Source: Prorocentrum cordatum (taxonomy: Eukaryota > Sar > Dinophyceae > Prorocentrales > Prorocentraceae). From it: a stretch of DNA of 20,521 nucleotides. Position 1 is the first letter of the stretch. Each line of letters begins with the position of its first letter. Positions 1-8,850 of this stretch are shown in pieces. Both the position numbers and the translations under genes were made by a program. Location of the stretch: contig CAUYUJ010001356.1 of assembly GCA_963575745.1 (NCBI GenBank), positions 81,731 through 102,251 of the forward strand, given 5' to 3'. Below the pieces are notes generated by a model. The model did no database searches, was not told the DNA's origin, and saw nothing but the letters and a program-made list of their open reading frames with translations.

Positions 1-220
1 CGCTGCCGTCAGTACGTAGCCTCATTGGCAGGAGATGGCTGGACGGATAGGCTTTCTAACACTGACAAGCCGGGTTCCGCTAAAAAGTGCAGGGTTGCTG
101 GTTTCGCTGCCCACGACATGCAGCCCAGCCCCAATCCCGCCGTCTCTGCAACCGATGGGTCGCGGAGGCGTAGGTCCCCACTCGGGCTCGGCGCACTTTG
201 AGCAGGGACCAACCGCATTT

Positions 221-394
221 CTACAGGCCTACCACGAAGTGTTCTTAGGACCCCAGAATGTTCTAATAACAAAGACGGTGTTCGTAGAACATAAGCCCGA
301 GGTGTTAAAACAAGGCACTTCCGGCCAGAAATGCTCTAAGAACATTTCGTGGAAACCAACAAGGTTCTTAGAACATTGTTTGGTAGGCCTACAG
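221..394. repeat. Small inverted-repeat (MITE-like) unit
   Basis: The ends are imperfect inverted repeats of about 30 bp. The left end reads AGGCCTACCA followed by a GTTCTTAGGACC-like stretch. The reverse complement of the right end (361-394) reads AGGCCTACCA followed by GTTCTAAGAACC. Inside, 231-249 also pairs with 334-352 (about 17 of 20 positions), and the motif TTCTTAGAAC or close variants recurs several times. No protein is encoded. A non-autonomous element or a hairpin-forming repeat fits. I see no clear target-site duplication, so mobility is inference. Confidence 0.45.
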
Positions 395-421
395 GCACGC
401 CTGGACGCTTCGTCACTGCTT

Positions 422-600
422 GAGCAGGAGGAGGAGGAGGAGGAGGAGGAGAAGGAGGAGGAGGAGGAGGAGGGAGAGAAGGCGAGAGGTAGGAAGTGAA
501 GGGATGAGGAGGGATGCAGGAGGCAGGAGGAGGTAGGAGGAGGGGAGAGGCAGGAAGGAGGAGGGGAGAGGCAGGAGAGGGGCAGGAGGAGGGAAGTAGG
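422..600. repeat. (GAG)n microsatellite and purine-rich low-complexity tract
   Basis: A nearly uninterrupted GAG/AGG run (424-476) is followed by about 120 bp of degenerate AGGAGG/GGAGGCAGG sequence that is almost all purine on the + strand. Open frames across it (poly-Glu or poly-Ser/Leu) are by-products of the repeat. Confidence 0.9.
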
Positions 601-602
601 AA

Positions 603-728
603 TCTGGCCCGCTGGGGGGCCAGGGCCGGCCGGCCGGCCGAGTCCGACCGCCTGCCTGGCCCGACGCTGGCCGAGCTGGGCCGGCCGAGCGGCCCCGTCC
701 GGCCGACGGCCGACCAGCGTCGACCTCA
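603..728. repeat. Degenerate GGCCGA-rich repeat block, copy 1
   Basis: Short GGCCGGCCGA, GGCCGAGC and GGCCGACG motifs recur with irregular spacing and frequent self-complementarity. The same word family returns at 12500-12600 and 12770-12985, also beside purine-rich AGG sequence. Confidence 0.6.
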
Positions 729-766
729 AGAGGCGAGCCCAAACGTGATCGCGTCGCAAAAAAAAG

Positions 767-898
767 TCAGGACGGCGAGTTGTCCCGTCTTTTCGGCCCC
801 TGGGGGCCCTCGCCGGGCCCCGGGGCCGTCAAAAAACGACCCAAGACGAAAAACCAGCCCCGGGGAGAGGGTCTGGACTTCCGGGGACGCCGTCCTGA
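767..898. repeat. Foldback (nested inverted repeat)
   Basis: A perfect 11-bp inverted repeat (TCAGGACGGCG at 767-777, its complement at 888-898) encloses a second GC-rich inverted pair, TTTTCGGCCCC against GGGGCCGTCAAAA. No gene is seen in it. Confidence 0.4.
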
Positions 899-1044
899 AA
901 ACATCAGGACGTCGTATTTCTGGGAGGGATAGGGGCCACAACGAGGATGGGAGGGCAAGGAAAGAAGGACAGGGAGACGAGGAGGAAACGCAAGGCGCGG
1001 AGGACAGCCGAAGGCGGGTAATGAGCAGGCGGCAACAATAATGA

Positions 1045-2249
1045 GAGATAAAGGGCAACAAGTACATTGTCTTCCAGAAAACGCTCGCCGTAGGATTACC
1101 AATTTGGATCATCAGTTTGGATGTATCGAAAGCGTTTGACGAGGTGGCATGGGACCCACTATGGCAAGCACTCCATGATCATGGAGTGTCCGAGCATATG
1201 GTATGGCTCTGTCGACAACTTTATGCGGATCAAGTTGGTGTCATTGCGGGCGAGAGCACCTACAGTGATGAATTTCTAATTTCCGCGGGCGTCCGCCAAG
1301 GGTGCGTACTGAGTGCTAAGTTGTTCACATCCGCCATGGAGTGGGCAATGTCGCGCTGGAAGCAGAACGTTGGACATCTGGAAATAGATCTTGGAGATGG
1401 CAGAGAACATTTGACGAACTTGCGATTCGCAGACGACTTGCTTCTTTCGCTTATTCGGAAAAGGAGGTATGTTTCTTACTCGACACGCTCGTGTTGGAGC
1501 TGCGCAAGGTCGGGCTTGTTCTCAACGCTAAGAAGACCAAGGTGTTGACCAGTATGGCACAAGCTCCCTCCACGATCCGCACGCCAGAAGGGTTGACAAT
1601 AGACGTGATCCACCGAGACTCGGCTCATAAATGGTTGGGTTGCATGCTGTCCACAGGGGGGGCGGACTCCCGCACTCTGGATCTGAATTGCCACATGCAA
1701 GGTGCAGCCAAGGCATGTTATGCGAATCGCCGTATTCTGTGCGATAACAGAGCCTCTATCCCACAGAGGTTGAAATTGTTCAATTCTGTCGTTACATCAG
1801 TGGCGTGTTTTCCAGCAGAACATCGCCAAATACATGTGGAAGACTTGAAAACAATGGATATCGAATTCCGACGCCTCGTACGTCAGATCGTTGGACCACC
1901 TCTGGGCGTTGATTGGGATGCACCGTGGCATGATGTACTACATGTTTGGCACGAGCGTGCACGCAACTTCATCAACGGTGCTGGCATTCACACATGGGCA
2001 GAACAATGCGTTCACCAGTAGTTGTCGTTTGCACAATATGTTCAGCAGCTACCAGAGACAAGGTACATCGTCAGAGTTCTGAATTGGTCACCGCGCGGTC
2101 ATCGTGCAGCAGGGCGGCCGACTCTTACATGGACAAGCAAGTTGGAAGCTTTCGGCCGCGTGGTTGGCTCTCAATGGCGTTCTTGGTCTCCAGATGTTTT
2201 TCAGGAGCGAGCCGCGGAGTTTCAACATGTTTGCTGCCATTATCATTGA
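1045..2249 (+). pseudogene. Truncated, frameshifted non-LTR (LINE) reverse transcriptase
   Basis: This is the RT palm and C-terminal part of a LINE-type retrotransposon, which would copy its RNA onto nicked target DNA. Similarity begins near 1066, so the RT N-terminus and any endonuclease are missing (5' truncation). Motif A is SLDVSKAFDEV (Asp codon 1120-1122), motif B is AGVRQGCVLS, and motif C is FADD at 1426-1437. Straight after motif C the frame shifts: one missing T near 1447-1450 moves the reading from the frame of position 1117 to that of 1341. It continues through motif D (LELRKVGLVLNAKKTKVL) and the thumb to an in-frame TAG at 2019-2021. The same frame then runs on in recognisable sequence, including the AGRPTLTW motif typical of LINE C-termini, to a TGA at 2247-2249. 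The copy is dead. From recall it resembles abundant dinoflagellate LINEs; the clade is not assigned. Confidence 0.85.
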
Positions 2250-2258
2250 ACATGTTGA
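2222..2258 (+). other. Stem-loop at the LINE 3' end
   Basis: A perfect 10-bp inverted repeat (TCAACATGTT at 2222-2231, AACATGTTGA at 2249-2258) has a 17-nt loop and spans the terminal stop codon. LINE transcripts often carry 3' structures recognised by their RT. That role is inference here. Confidence 0.4.
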
Positions 2259-2640
2259 GGGAGTATGTTTTCTCTCCACTCCGCGTCTTGATCCAAAGCA
2301 ACAGAGGGGCAAATATTGTGTGAACGCCCTGCTGTCTGACACTGCTACCTAAATATCTGCTTCACGCTCGGGCGCACTACCACAACGTTAGGCCAGGTGA
2401 ATGAGTCCTCTCCTTTTCAGACGCACGTACTGTTTTCCTTAGATGTGGCGCGCGCGTGTATTGCACGCTGCCGATTGCCACCGCCTGCACCCTTCATGGG
2501 CTCGCCTTCCGGCGCACGGGCGTGACCTTGACCTTGAGGAGGGGGAAGGATACAGAGAGGAGAAAGAGGCCGAGGAGAAGCAAGCGAAACTCCCGGTGCG
2601 CTCCAGCGAACCAGGAGACCTCCAACGTCGACGACGTCGC
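2259..2640. other. Stretch without recognisable gene
   Basis: The first half may be the 3' untranslated tail of the LINE, although no poly(A) or short terminal repeat is visible. The second half is unique-looking sequence with some GAG-rich bases leading into the CTC repeat. I see no coding signal, RNA gene or clear element boundary. Confidence 0.5.
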
Positions 2641-2646
2641 CCTTTT

Positions 2647-2762
2647 CCTACTTCCTCCTCCTCCTCCTCCTCGTCCTCCTCGTCGTCCCACTCCCCCTTC
2701 AACTCCTCCTCCAACTCCTCCTCCTCCTCCTCCTCCTCCTCCAACTCCTCCTCTTCCTCTCG
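2647..2762. repeat. (CTC)n microsatellite
   Basis: CTC/TCC triplets with scattered AAC and GTC interruptions. The opposite strand would read as poly-Glu. Confidence 0.9.
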
Positions 2763-2928
2763 CAAGATTCGAACAAGTGCGCTTTCTGGCGAAGCCGCAC
2801 ACCCCTTCTGCGCCCCAGCACCCCTGTCGAAACAACCAGAGCGCAGATCCGCCACCGCGCCTCGAGCCAAGATGCTGTCCCCGGGACTAGAGCGCCCCAA
2901 AAGAAGCCTAAGAGAAACCGAAGAAACA

Positions 2929-2940
2929 CCATCATAATCG

Positions 2941-3015
<75 letters not shown>

Positions 3016-3070
3016 GCAGCATCATCACCATCACCATCACCATCACCATCACCATCACCATCACCATCAG

Positions 3071-3119
<49 letters not shown>

Positions 3120-3305
3120 GTCATCGTCATCGTCATAGCATCAGCATCATCACCAGCATCATCAGCAGCAGCATCATCATCAGTGTCATAATCATCATCA
3201 TCAGCATCAGCATCATCATCATCAGCAGCATCAGCATCAGCATCATCATCATCATCAGCATCAGCATCATCATCATCGTCGTCGTCGTCGTCGTCATCGT
3301 GATCG

Positions 3306-3338
<33 letters not shown>

Positions 3339-3413
3339 GCATCAACAGCAGCATCAGCATCAGCATCAGCATCATCATCAGCATCAGCATCATCATCAGC
3401 ATCAACATCATCC
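2929..3413. repeat. (ATC)n microsatellite with hexamer sub-blocks
   Basis: About 485 bp of ATC triplets. Sub-blocks include an (ATCACC)n hexamer run near 3022-3069, GTC patches near 3117-3135 and 3278-3300, and AGCATC-rich sequence near 3140-3270 and 3340-3410. The long open frames across it (poly-Asp/Ala or poly-Met) are artefacts of the repeat. Confidence 0.95.
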
Positions 3414-3470
3414 CAGAGAGCCCAAGGACTGCGAACACGGCCCACCAGGCCTCTTGGAAACCTGGGACTT

Positions 3471-3930
3471 CAGATGGCCCCAAGACTGTCCTGGCCACCG
3501 CAGTGTGGTTGTGAACTCAAACGGCCGCCGAAGATGGTTGCAAATTCCAGTTGCCGCCGACAGGTCACGTATAGTGAACTCGAGTGGCCGCCCAAGCATG
3601 ATGGCGACGCACGCGGTCGCCTGGAAGGTGGTTGCGAGTTCAAGTGCAAGCCGCAACGTGACTGGGGTGGCCGCCAGCAGGCGTTTGTGGATTCGCATGG
3701 CCGCCCAACAATGACTGCGAGTCGAAGTGGCCGCCAAAAGGTGATTGTCAATTCAAGTAGCCGCCGAACGGTGGTCGTCAATTGAAGTGCCCACCGAAAG
3801 GAGATCGTGAATTCAAGCGACTGCCGAAGAGTGTTTGTGAATTCACGGGGCCGTCGAAAGATGATTGTGAATTCAAGTGGCCGCCGATGGGCGGTTCAAA
3901 AGTGATGTGGCCGCCTAAACGAGATTGTGG
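3471..3930. repeat. Degenerate 30-bp minisatellite
   Basis: Units read roughly GTGATTGTGAATTC followed by AAGTGGCCGCCGAAAG. From about 3741 to 3920 at least six consecutive units are exactly 30 bp; the upstream part (3500-3740) is more diverged in length and sequence. Because 30 is a multiple of three, one frame reads a degenerate ten-residue repeat (CEFKWPPKxD). There is no clear gene start and the copies drift freely, so I treat it as satellite rather than coding. Confidence 0.75.
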
Positions 3931-4324
3931 ATGCCGATACGTGTTTGAGTACTCGGTGTGTGAACCGCCCGACTTGCGCAGCGGCAGACCCAAGCATGAG
4001 AGGAAGCTGCCTCATACCGTCGGATGTAGTAATTCAGACGAGGAGGCGTAGATAAAAGGAGTGTGGGAGGGGAATGATTACGACTACGACAGCTGGCGAA
4101 ACACTCCGTTCGGCTGAGGAGCAAATTTCCCCGCCGCTGGGCCAGGCTTGCATCGTCTAGAAAAGATTATCGAAGAAAGTGGTGGGAAGTAAGAACCGCC
4201 GCAAAGCCGTGAGGGAGCACCTGCTGCTGAACCTCCTTCCTGTTCCCCCTCCCTCCTACCTCGTCCCTTTTTTCCCAACCATCCTGTGGTGTTGGGTCCT
4301 CGTTTTGAAGAGACGGTCCCCGCG
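3931..4324. other. Stretch without recognisable gene
   Basis: Mixed-composition sequence between the 30-bp minisatellite and the CTC repeat. It has no open frame with family resemblance and no obvious repeat structure. Confidence 0.5.
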
Positions 4325-4394
4325 TTCCTCCTCCTCTCCTCCTCCTCCTCCTCCTCCTCCTCCTCCTCCTCCTCCTCCTCCTCCTCCTCCTCCC
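4325..4394. repeat. (CTC)n microsatellite
   Basis: About 70 bp of nearly pure CTC, ending 24 bp before the 90-bp tandem array. Confidence 0.95.
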
Positions 4395-4417
4395 TGCGTG
4401 TCACCCACCCACTACAA

Positions 4418-4780
4418 CGTTTCGTGGCCCCTATAGGGAGCTCCACCGAAGGCCCCAATGCTACCGTCCACCTGCGCCCCCCACACCCATTTCGGCACAC
4501 CCCTCACACGTTTCGTGGCCCCATAGGGAGCTCCACCGACGGCCCCAGGGCCACCGTCCACATGCGTCCCCCACACCCATTTCGGCACACCCCTCACACG
4601 TTTCGTGGCCCCATAGGGAGCTCGACCGAAGGCCCCAGTGCCACCGTCCACATGCGTCCCCCGCACCCAGTTCGGCACACCCCTCACACGTGTCGTGGCC
4701 CCATAGGGAACTCCACCGAAGGCCCCAGTGCCACACTCCACATGAGTCCCCCCACTCAGTACAGCGTTGATTCTCTTTCC
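4418..4780. repeat. 90-bp tandem array (TTTCGTGGCCCC family), copy 1
   Basis: Four units begin at CGTTTCGTGG or a close variant at 4418, 4509, 4599 and 4689, so the period is 90-91 bp. The core GGCCCCATAGGGAGCTCC is followed by ACCGAAGGCCCCAGTGCCAC and a variable CACACCCATTTCGGCACAC spacer. The same core recurs in the larger array at 11177-12165. Frames across it code only a repeating low-complexity peptide. Confidence 0.9.
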
Positions 4781-5209
4781 TAAAAGGAGAATGGACTCGA
4801 CCCCCCCTGGCGTTATCGCTCCCCTTTTCGGGCATGTAAATCATTTATGATTCTGACCACATGTCCATCCTAAATATGAAATCACAATGTCCCAGGCCAG
4901 CGCGGTTCCCCCTGAGGTCCCCTTGTAAAAAAAACACTATGCGGTGGCATTGTTTGCTCTAACATCGCACTTTTGGTTCACGAATCCCTTGTAAAATATG
5001 GGACGAAGTGCACACGCGCGCGTCGCCGCGCGCGCATGCCGAAATCATTCAAAAACCTTCGGGTGTCTGAAGGATGTCGCAATCGAGTTTCCAAAATTAC
5101 CCGGGCGACGTACCCAACCCCTGCGCAATGCGGGGCATGAGTAGCTTGGGAGACGTTCTACGGAGGTGTTGACGTGACATGGGCGCATATACTTCTGCGA
5201 GCGGCATTC
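4781..5209. other. Inter-array stretch containing dispersed module, copy 1
   Basis: There is no gene-like sequence. Positions 5003-5085 match 10284-10370: ACGAAGTGCA, a CGCGCG-rich stretch, ATGCCGA, TTCAAAA and GAAGGAT in the same order. The rest is AT-richer sequence with a GTACCCAACC motif near 5110 that also appears after arrays B and C. Confidence 0.55.
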
Positions 5210-6440
5210 GTGAGGCTCGCAGCCCCCCAAAGATTGCGATGTCCCGCTCAGATTTTCCTGGTGCCTCGCTCCGCAGGACCCACCAGCAGCCCTCGAAAGT
5301 GGCGACAATTTCGCAGATCGCAGCCCCCCCAGGGACGGGGAGGTCCCGCTCAGGTCCGCGCGTGCCTCACTCCGCAGGACCCACCAGCAGCGCTCGAAAG
5401 TGGCGACCGTCTCGCAGATCGCAGCCCCCCAGGGACGGCGAGGTCCCGCTCAGGTCCGCGCCGTGCCTCACTCCGCAAGACCCACCAGCAGCCTTCGAAA
5501 GTGGCGACAGCTTGGCGGATCGCAGCCCCCCAGGGATGGCGAGGTTCCGCTCAGGTCCGCGCCGTGCCTCACTCCGCAGGACCCACCAGCAGCCCTCGAA
5601 AGTGGCGACCGTTTCGCAGATCGCAGCCCCCCAGGGACGGCGAGGTCCCGCTCAGGTCCGCGCGGTGCCTCACCCCGCAGGGCCCACCAGCAGCCCTCGA
5701 AAGTGGCGACAGCTTCGCAGATCGCAGCCCCCCAGGGACGGCGAGGTCCCGCTCAGTCCGCGCGGTGCCTCACCCCGCAGGACCCACCAGCAGCCCTCGA
5801 AAGCGGCGACGGTTTCGCAAATCGCAGCCCCTCAAGGACGGATGGGTTCCGCTCGGATCTGCGCGGTGCCCCACTCCGCAGGACCCACCAGCAGCGCTCG
5901 AAAGTGGCGACAGTTTCGAGGATCGCAGCCCCCTGGGACGGCGAGGTCCCGCTCAGGTTTGCGCGGTGCCTCACTACGCAGGACCCACCAACAGCCCTCG
6001 AAAGCGGCGACCGTTTCGCACATCGCAACCTCCCAGGGACGGCGAGGTCCCGCTCCGATCCGCGCGGCGCCTCACTCCGCAAGACCCACCAGCAGCCCTC
6101 GAAAGCGGCGACAGCTTCGCAGATCGCAGCCCCCCAGGGACGGCGAGGTCCCGATCAGGCCCGCGCTGTGCCTCACTCCGCAGGACCCACCAGCAGCGCT
6201 CGAAAGTGGCGATCGTTTCGCAGATCGCAGCCCCCCAGGGACGGCGAGGTCCCGTTCAACTCCGCGCCGATCTTCACTCCGCAGGACCCACCAACAACCC
6301 TCGAAAGCGGGGACAGCTTCGCATATCGCAGCCCCCCAGGGACGGCGAGGTCCCGCTCAGGTCCGCGCGGTGCCCGGCTCCGCAGGACCCACCAGCAACC
6401 CTCGAAAGTGGCGACAGTTTCGCACACCGCAGCCCCCCCA
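5210..6440. repeat. Satellite A, 101-bp tandem array
   Basis: About twelve units. The landmark TCGCAGATCGCAGCC (or a close variant) falls at 5311, 5412, 5513, 5614, 5715, 5815, 5916, 6016, 6117, 6218, 6319 and 6420. Steps are 101 bp, with two of 100 bp. Each unit has a GGGACGGCGAGGTCCC stem-forming core and a CTCCGCAGGACCCACCAGCA segment. The unit has no stop codon in any forward frame, and 101 is not a multiple of three. All three forward frames therefore stay open for more than 1.1 kb and read rotations of one 101-residue repeat. I see no sign that it is a gene. Confidence 0.95.
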
Positions 6441-7165
6441 GGGATGGCGAGGCTTAAGTTGGGCATGCCCGTGGCGTCAGTGTGCTGGGCCCCCAGCAGG
6501 CCCCGAAACTGGCGACAGTTTCACACATCGCAGCCCCCCAGGAATGACGAGGTCTAATGTGGGTCTGCCCGTGGCGTCACTGTGCGGGGCCCCCCAGCAG
6601 GCCTCGAACGTGGCGACAGCTTCACAAATCGCAGCCCCCCCCCCCAGGGATGGCGATGTCAAATTTGGGTCTGCCCGTGGCGTCTCTGCGATGGGCCCCC
6701 CAGCAGGCCTCGAAAATGGCGACAGCTTCACAGATCGCAGCCCCTCCCCCCAGGGACGGCGAGGTCTAATGTGGGTCTACCCGTGGCGCCACTGTGTTGG
6801 GCACCCCAGCAGCCCTCGAAAGTGGCGAAAGTTTCACAGGTCGCAGCCACCCCCCCCCAAGGGCGGCGAGGTCTAATGTGGGTATGCCCGTGGCGTCACT
6901 GTGCTGCCCCCCCCCCCCCCAGCAGGCCTCGAAAGTGGCGACAATTTCACACATCGCAGCCCCCCCAGGGATGGCGAGGTCTAATTTGGGTCTGCCCGTG
7001 GCGTCACTGCGCTGGGCCCCCCCAGCAGGCATCGAAAGTGGCGACAGTTTCACAAGCCCCCCCCCCCAGGGACGGCGAGGTCTAATGTGGGTCTGCCCGT
7101 GGCGCCACTGTGCTGGGCACCCCAGCAGGCCTCGAAAGTGGCGACAGCTTCACATATCGCAGCCC
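6441..7165. repeat. Satellite B, 100-108-bp tandem array
   Basis: Seven units continue directly from satellite A and keep its CGAAAGTGGCGACAG and CGCAGCCCCC parts. The second half of the unit is replaced by GGTCTAATGTGGGTCTGCCC and GTGGCGTCACTGTGC. The landmark GTGGCG falls at 6471, 6571, 6677, 6783, 6890, 6998 and 7099. Much of the length variation lies in the C-runs. Confidence 0.92.
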
Positions 7166-7290
7166 CCCGCAGGCAAGACAGGAGGAGGCAAACGGGAGGC
7201 GGGGCGGGAGGCGGGAAGGAGGAACGGAGGAAGTGGAGACCACACTGCTCTATTCAAAACGAATACCCAACCAAGGAGGGTTTGGAAATT
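7153..7290. repeat. Array-end module, copy 1
   Basis: It begins CATATCGCAGCCCCCC, passes through GGAGG/GGCGGG-rich sequence, and ends with a 30-bp block (7246-7275) that differs at one position from 10051-10080. The same order of parts ends satellite C, so arrays B and C share a boundary sequence. Confidence 0.75.
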
Positions 7291-7657
7291 TCCCAGGGAC
7301 GTACCCAACCATTTGGCAACAGGTGATTTTTATCAACTGGCGCTTTCAAAATAGCTGAACATCCGCTGGACGTCCAAGAGGCCCACGAAAGCGATGACCA
7401 TTGCATTCTTGGCAATCGCCGCGCTTGAAGGTCAAGCGGTGCACCTCGCTCAACGAAGGATCAGCGCCCCGCGCTCTCGAGGGACAGCGCTGCGCACTGC
7501 GCTACAGGACGGCGCCGCGCGACCGATCAGCGAACAGCGCTTTGCGCTCGATCCTGGTGTCCACATGCTGCGTGCACCAGGGCCGCGCCTTCTTTACCAC
7601 CCTTCCGCGCTGTCCCATGCCACGGAGAAACAGCGCCGCGCGTTCGGGCCACAATGA
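7291..7657. other. Stretch without recognisable gene
   Basis: GC-rich sequence with three dispersed copies of an ACAGCGC...GCGC motif between about 7480 and 7640. The short open frames here have no family resemblance. Confidence 0.5.
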
Positions 7658-8475
7658 CAGCTGTGGCTTGGGCCTGTAGCCGAAGCTTGGGACCCGGAAG
7701 CTTTAGCGCTGGCGCGAACTGCCTTCAGGAGAATAGTATTCTGCTGTTTCGGTCGCGCCCCATTCTCATGGGCCTGTAGCTGTGGCTTGGGCCTGTAGCC
7801 GAAGCTTGGGGCCCGAAAGCTTTAGCTCGGGCCTGTAGCTGTAGCAGGAATAGTATTCTGCTGTTTCGGTCGCGCCCCATTCTCATGGGCCTGTAGCTGT
7901 GGCTTGGGCCTGTAGCCGAAGCTTGGGGCCCGAAAGCTTTAGCTCGGGCCTGTAGCTGTGGCAGGAGAATCGTATTCTGCTGTTTCGGTCGCACCCCATT
8001 CTCATGGGCCTGTAGCTGTGGCTTGGGCCTGTAGCCGAAGCTTGGGACCCGAAAGCTTTAGCTCGGGCCTGTAGCTGTAGCAGGAGAATCGTATTCTGCT
8101 GTTTCGGTCGCGCCCCATTCTCATGGGCCTGTAGCTGTGGCTTGGGCCTGTAGCCGAAGCTTGGGGCCCGAAAGCTTTAGCTCGGGCCTGTAGCTGTAGC
8201 AGGAGAATCGTATTCTGCTGTTTCGGTCGCACCCAATTCTGATGGGCCTGTAGCTGTGGCTTGGGCCTGTAGCCGAAGCTTGGGGCCCGAAAGCTTTAGC
8301 TCGGGCCTGTAGCTGTAGCAGGAGAATCGTATTCTGCTGTTTCGGTCGCACCCCATTCTGATGGGCCTGTAGCTGTGGCTTGGGCCTGTAGCCGAAGCTT
8401 GGGACCCGAAAGCTTGAGCTCGGGCCTGTAGCTGTAGCAGGAGAATCGTATTCTGCTGTTTCGGTCGCACCCAAA
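7658..8475. repeat. 119-bp tandem array
   Basis: After a divergent first unit, CTGCTGTTTCGGTCG falls at 7741, 7858, 7977, 8096, 8215, 8334 and 8453. Five successive steps are 119 bp and the first is 117. Each unit holds three GGGCCTGTAGC sub-repeats and a palindrome-rich piece in which two AAGCTT sites flank GGGGCCCG. The minus-strand frames (QLQARAKAF-type peptide) are by-products of the repeat. Confidence 0.93.
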
Positions 8476-8529
8476 TCGCCCTGCTCACAACAACTCCTTT
8501 GGACATCGTCGTTGGAAACCTGACCGGCA

Positions 8530-8850
8530 AAACCCGATGGTCGGTACTCTTCGCTAGAGTGGTTGTCTTGGGCCGTCTTGGAGCCTCGTGGGCAGTCTTC
8601 GGGCCCTCTGGGAAGCCTCTTGGGCCGTCTTGGGGCAGTATTGGGTGCCTCTTAAGCCGTCCTGTAGCTTCGGAAAGCCGAAAAGACGAGAAGGCCCAAA
8701 TCCTTCAGAAACCATTGTAAAATTCGTGGTGTTGGCCTCTCGGTGCCCTCCCATGAAGCCTTTTGGAAGCCTTTTGGAGCGTCTTGGAAGCCTCTTGGGC
8801 CGTCTGGGGCCCACCTTGAACGTCCTGGAACGACCGTTCGGCGTCTCAGG
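8530..8850. repeat. Degenerate CCTCTTGGGCCGTCTTGG repeats
   Basis: Variants of CTTGGGCCGTCTTGG occur near 8567, 8617 and 8795, with GGAAGCC and GGTGCC words between them. Forward frames read a Gly/Leu/Trp/Ser low-complexity peptide. I recall such peptides as common false gene predictions in dinoflagellate genomes. Confidence 0.6.

Noticed and set aside
2699-3498. Minus-strand poly-Asp/Ala and poly-Met frames
   Set aside because: These are direct translation of the ATC microsatellite.
7394-7679. Two overlapping short forward frames in the gap before the 119-bp array
   Set aside because: They have fewer than 95 residues, no recognisable motif, and the second runs into the tandem array.
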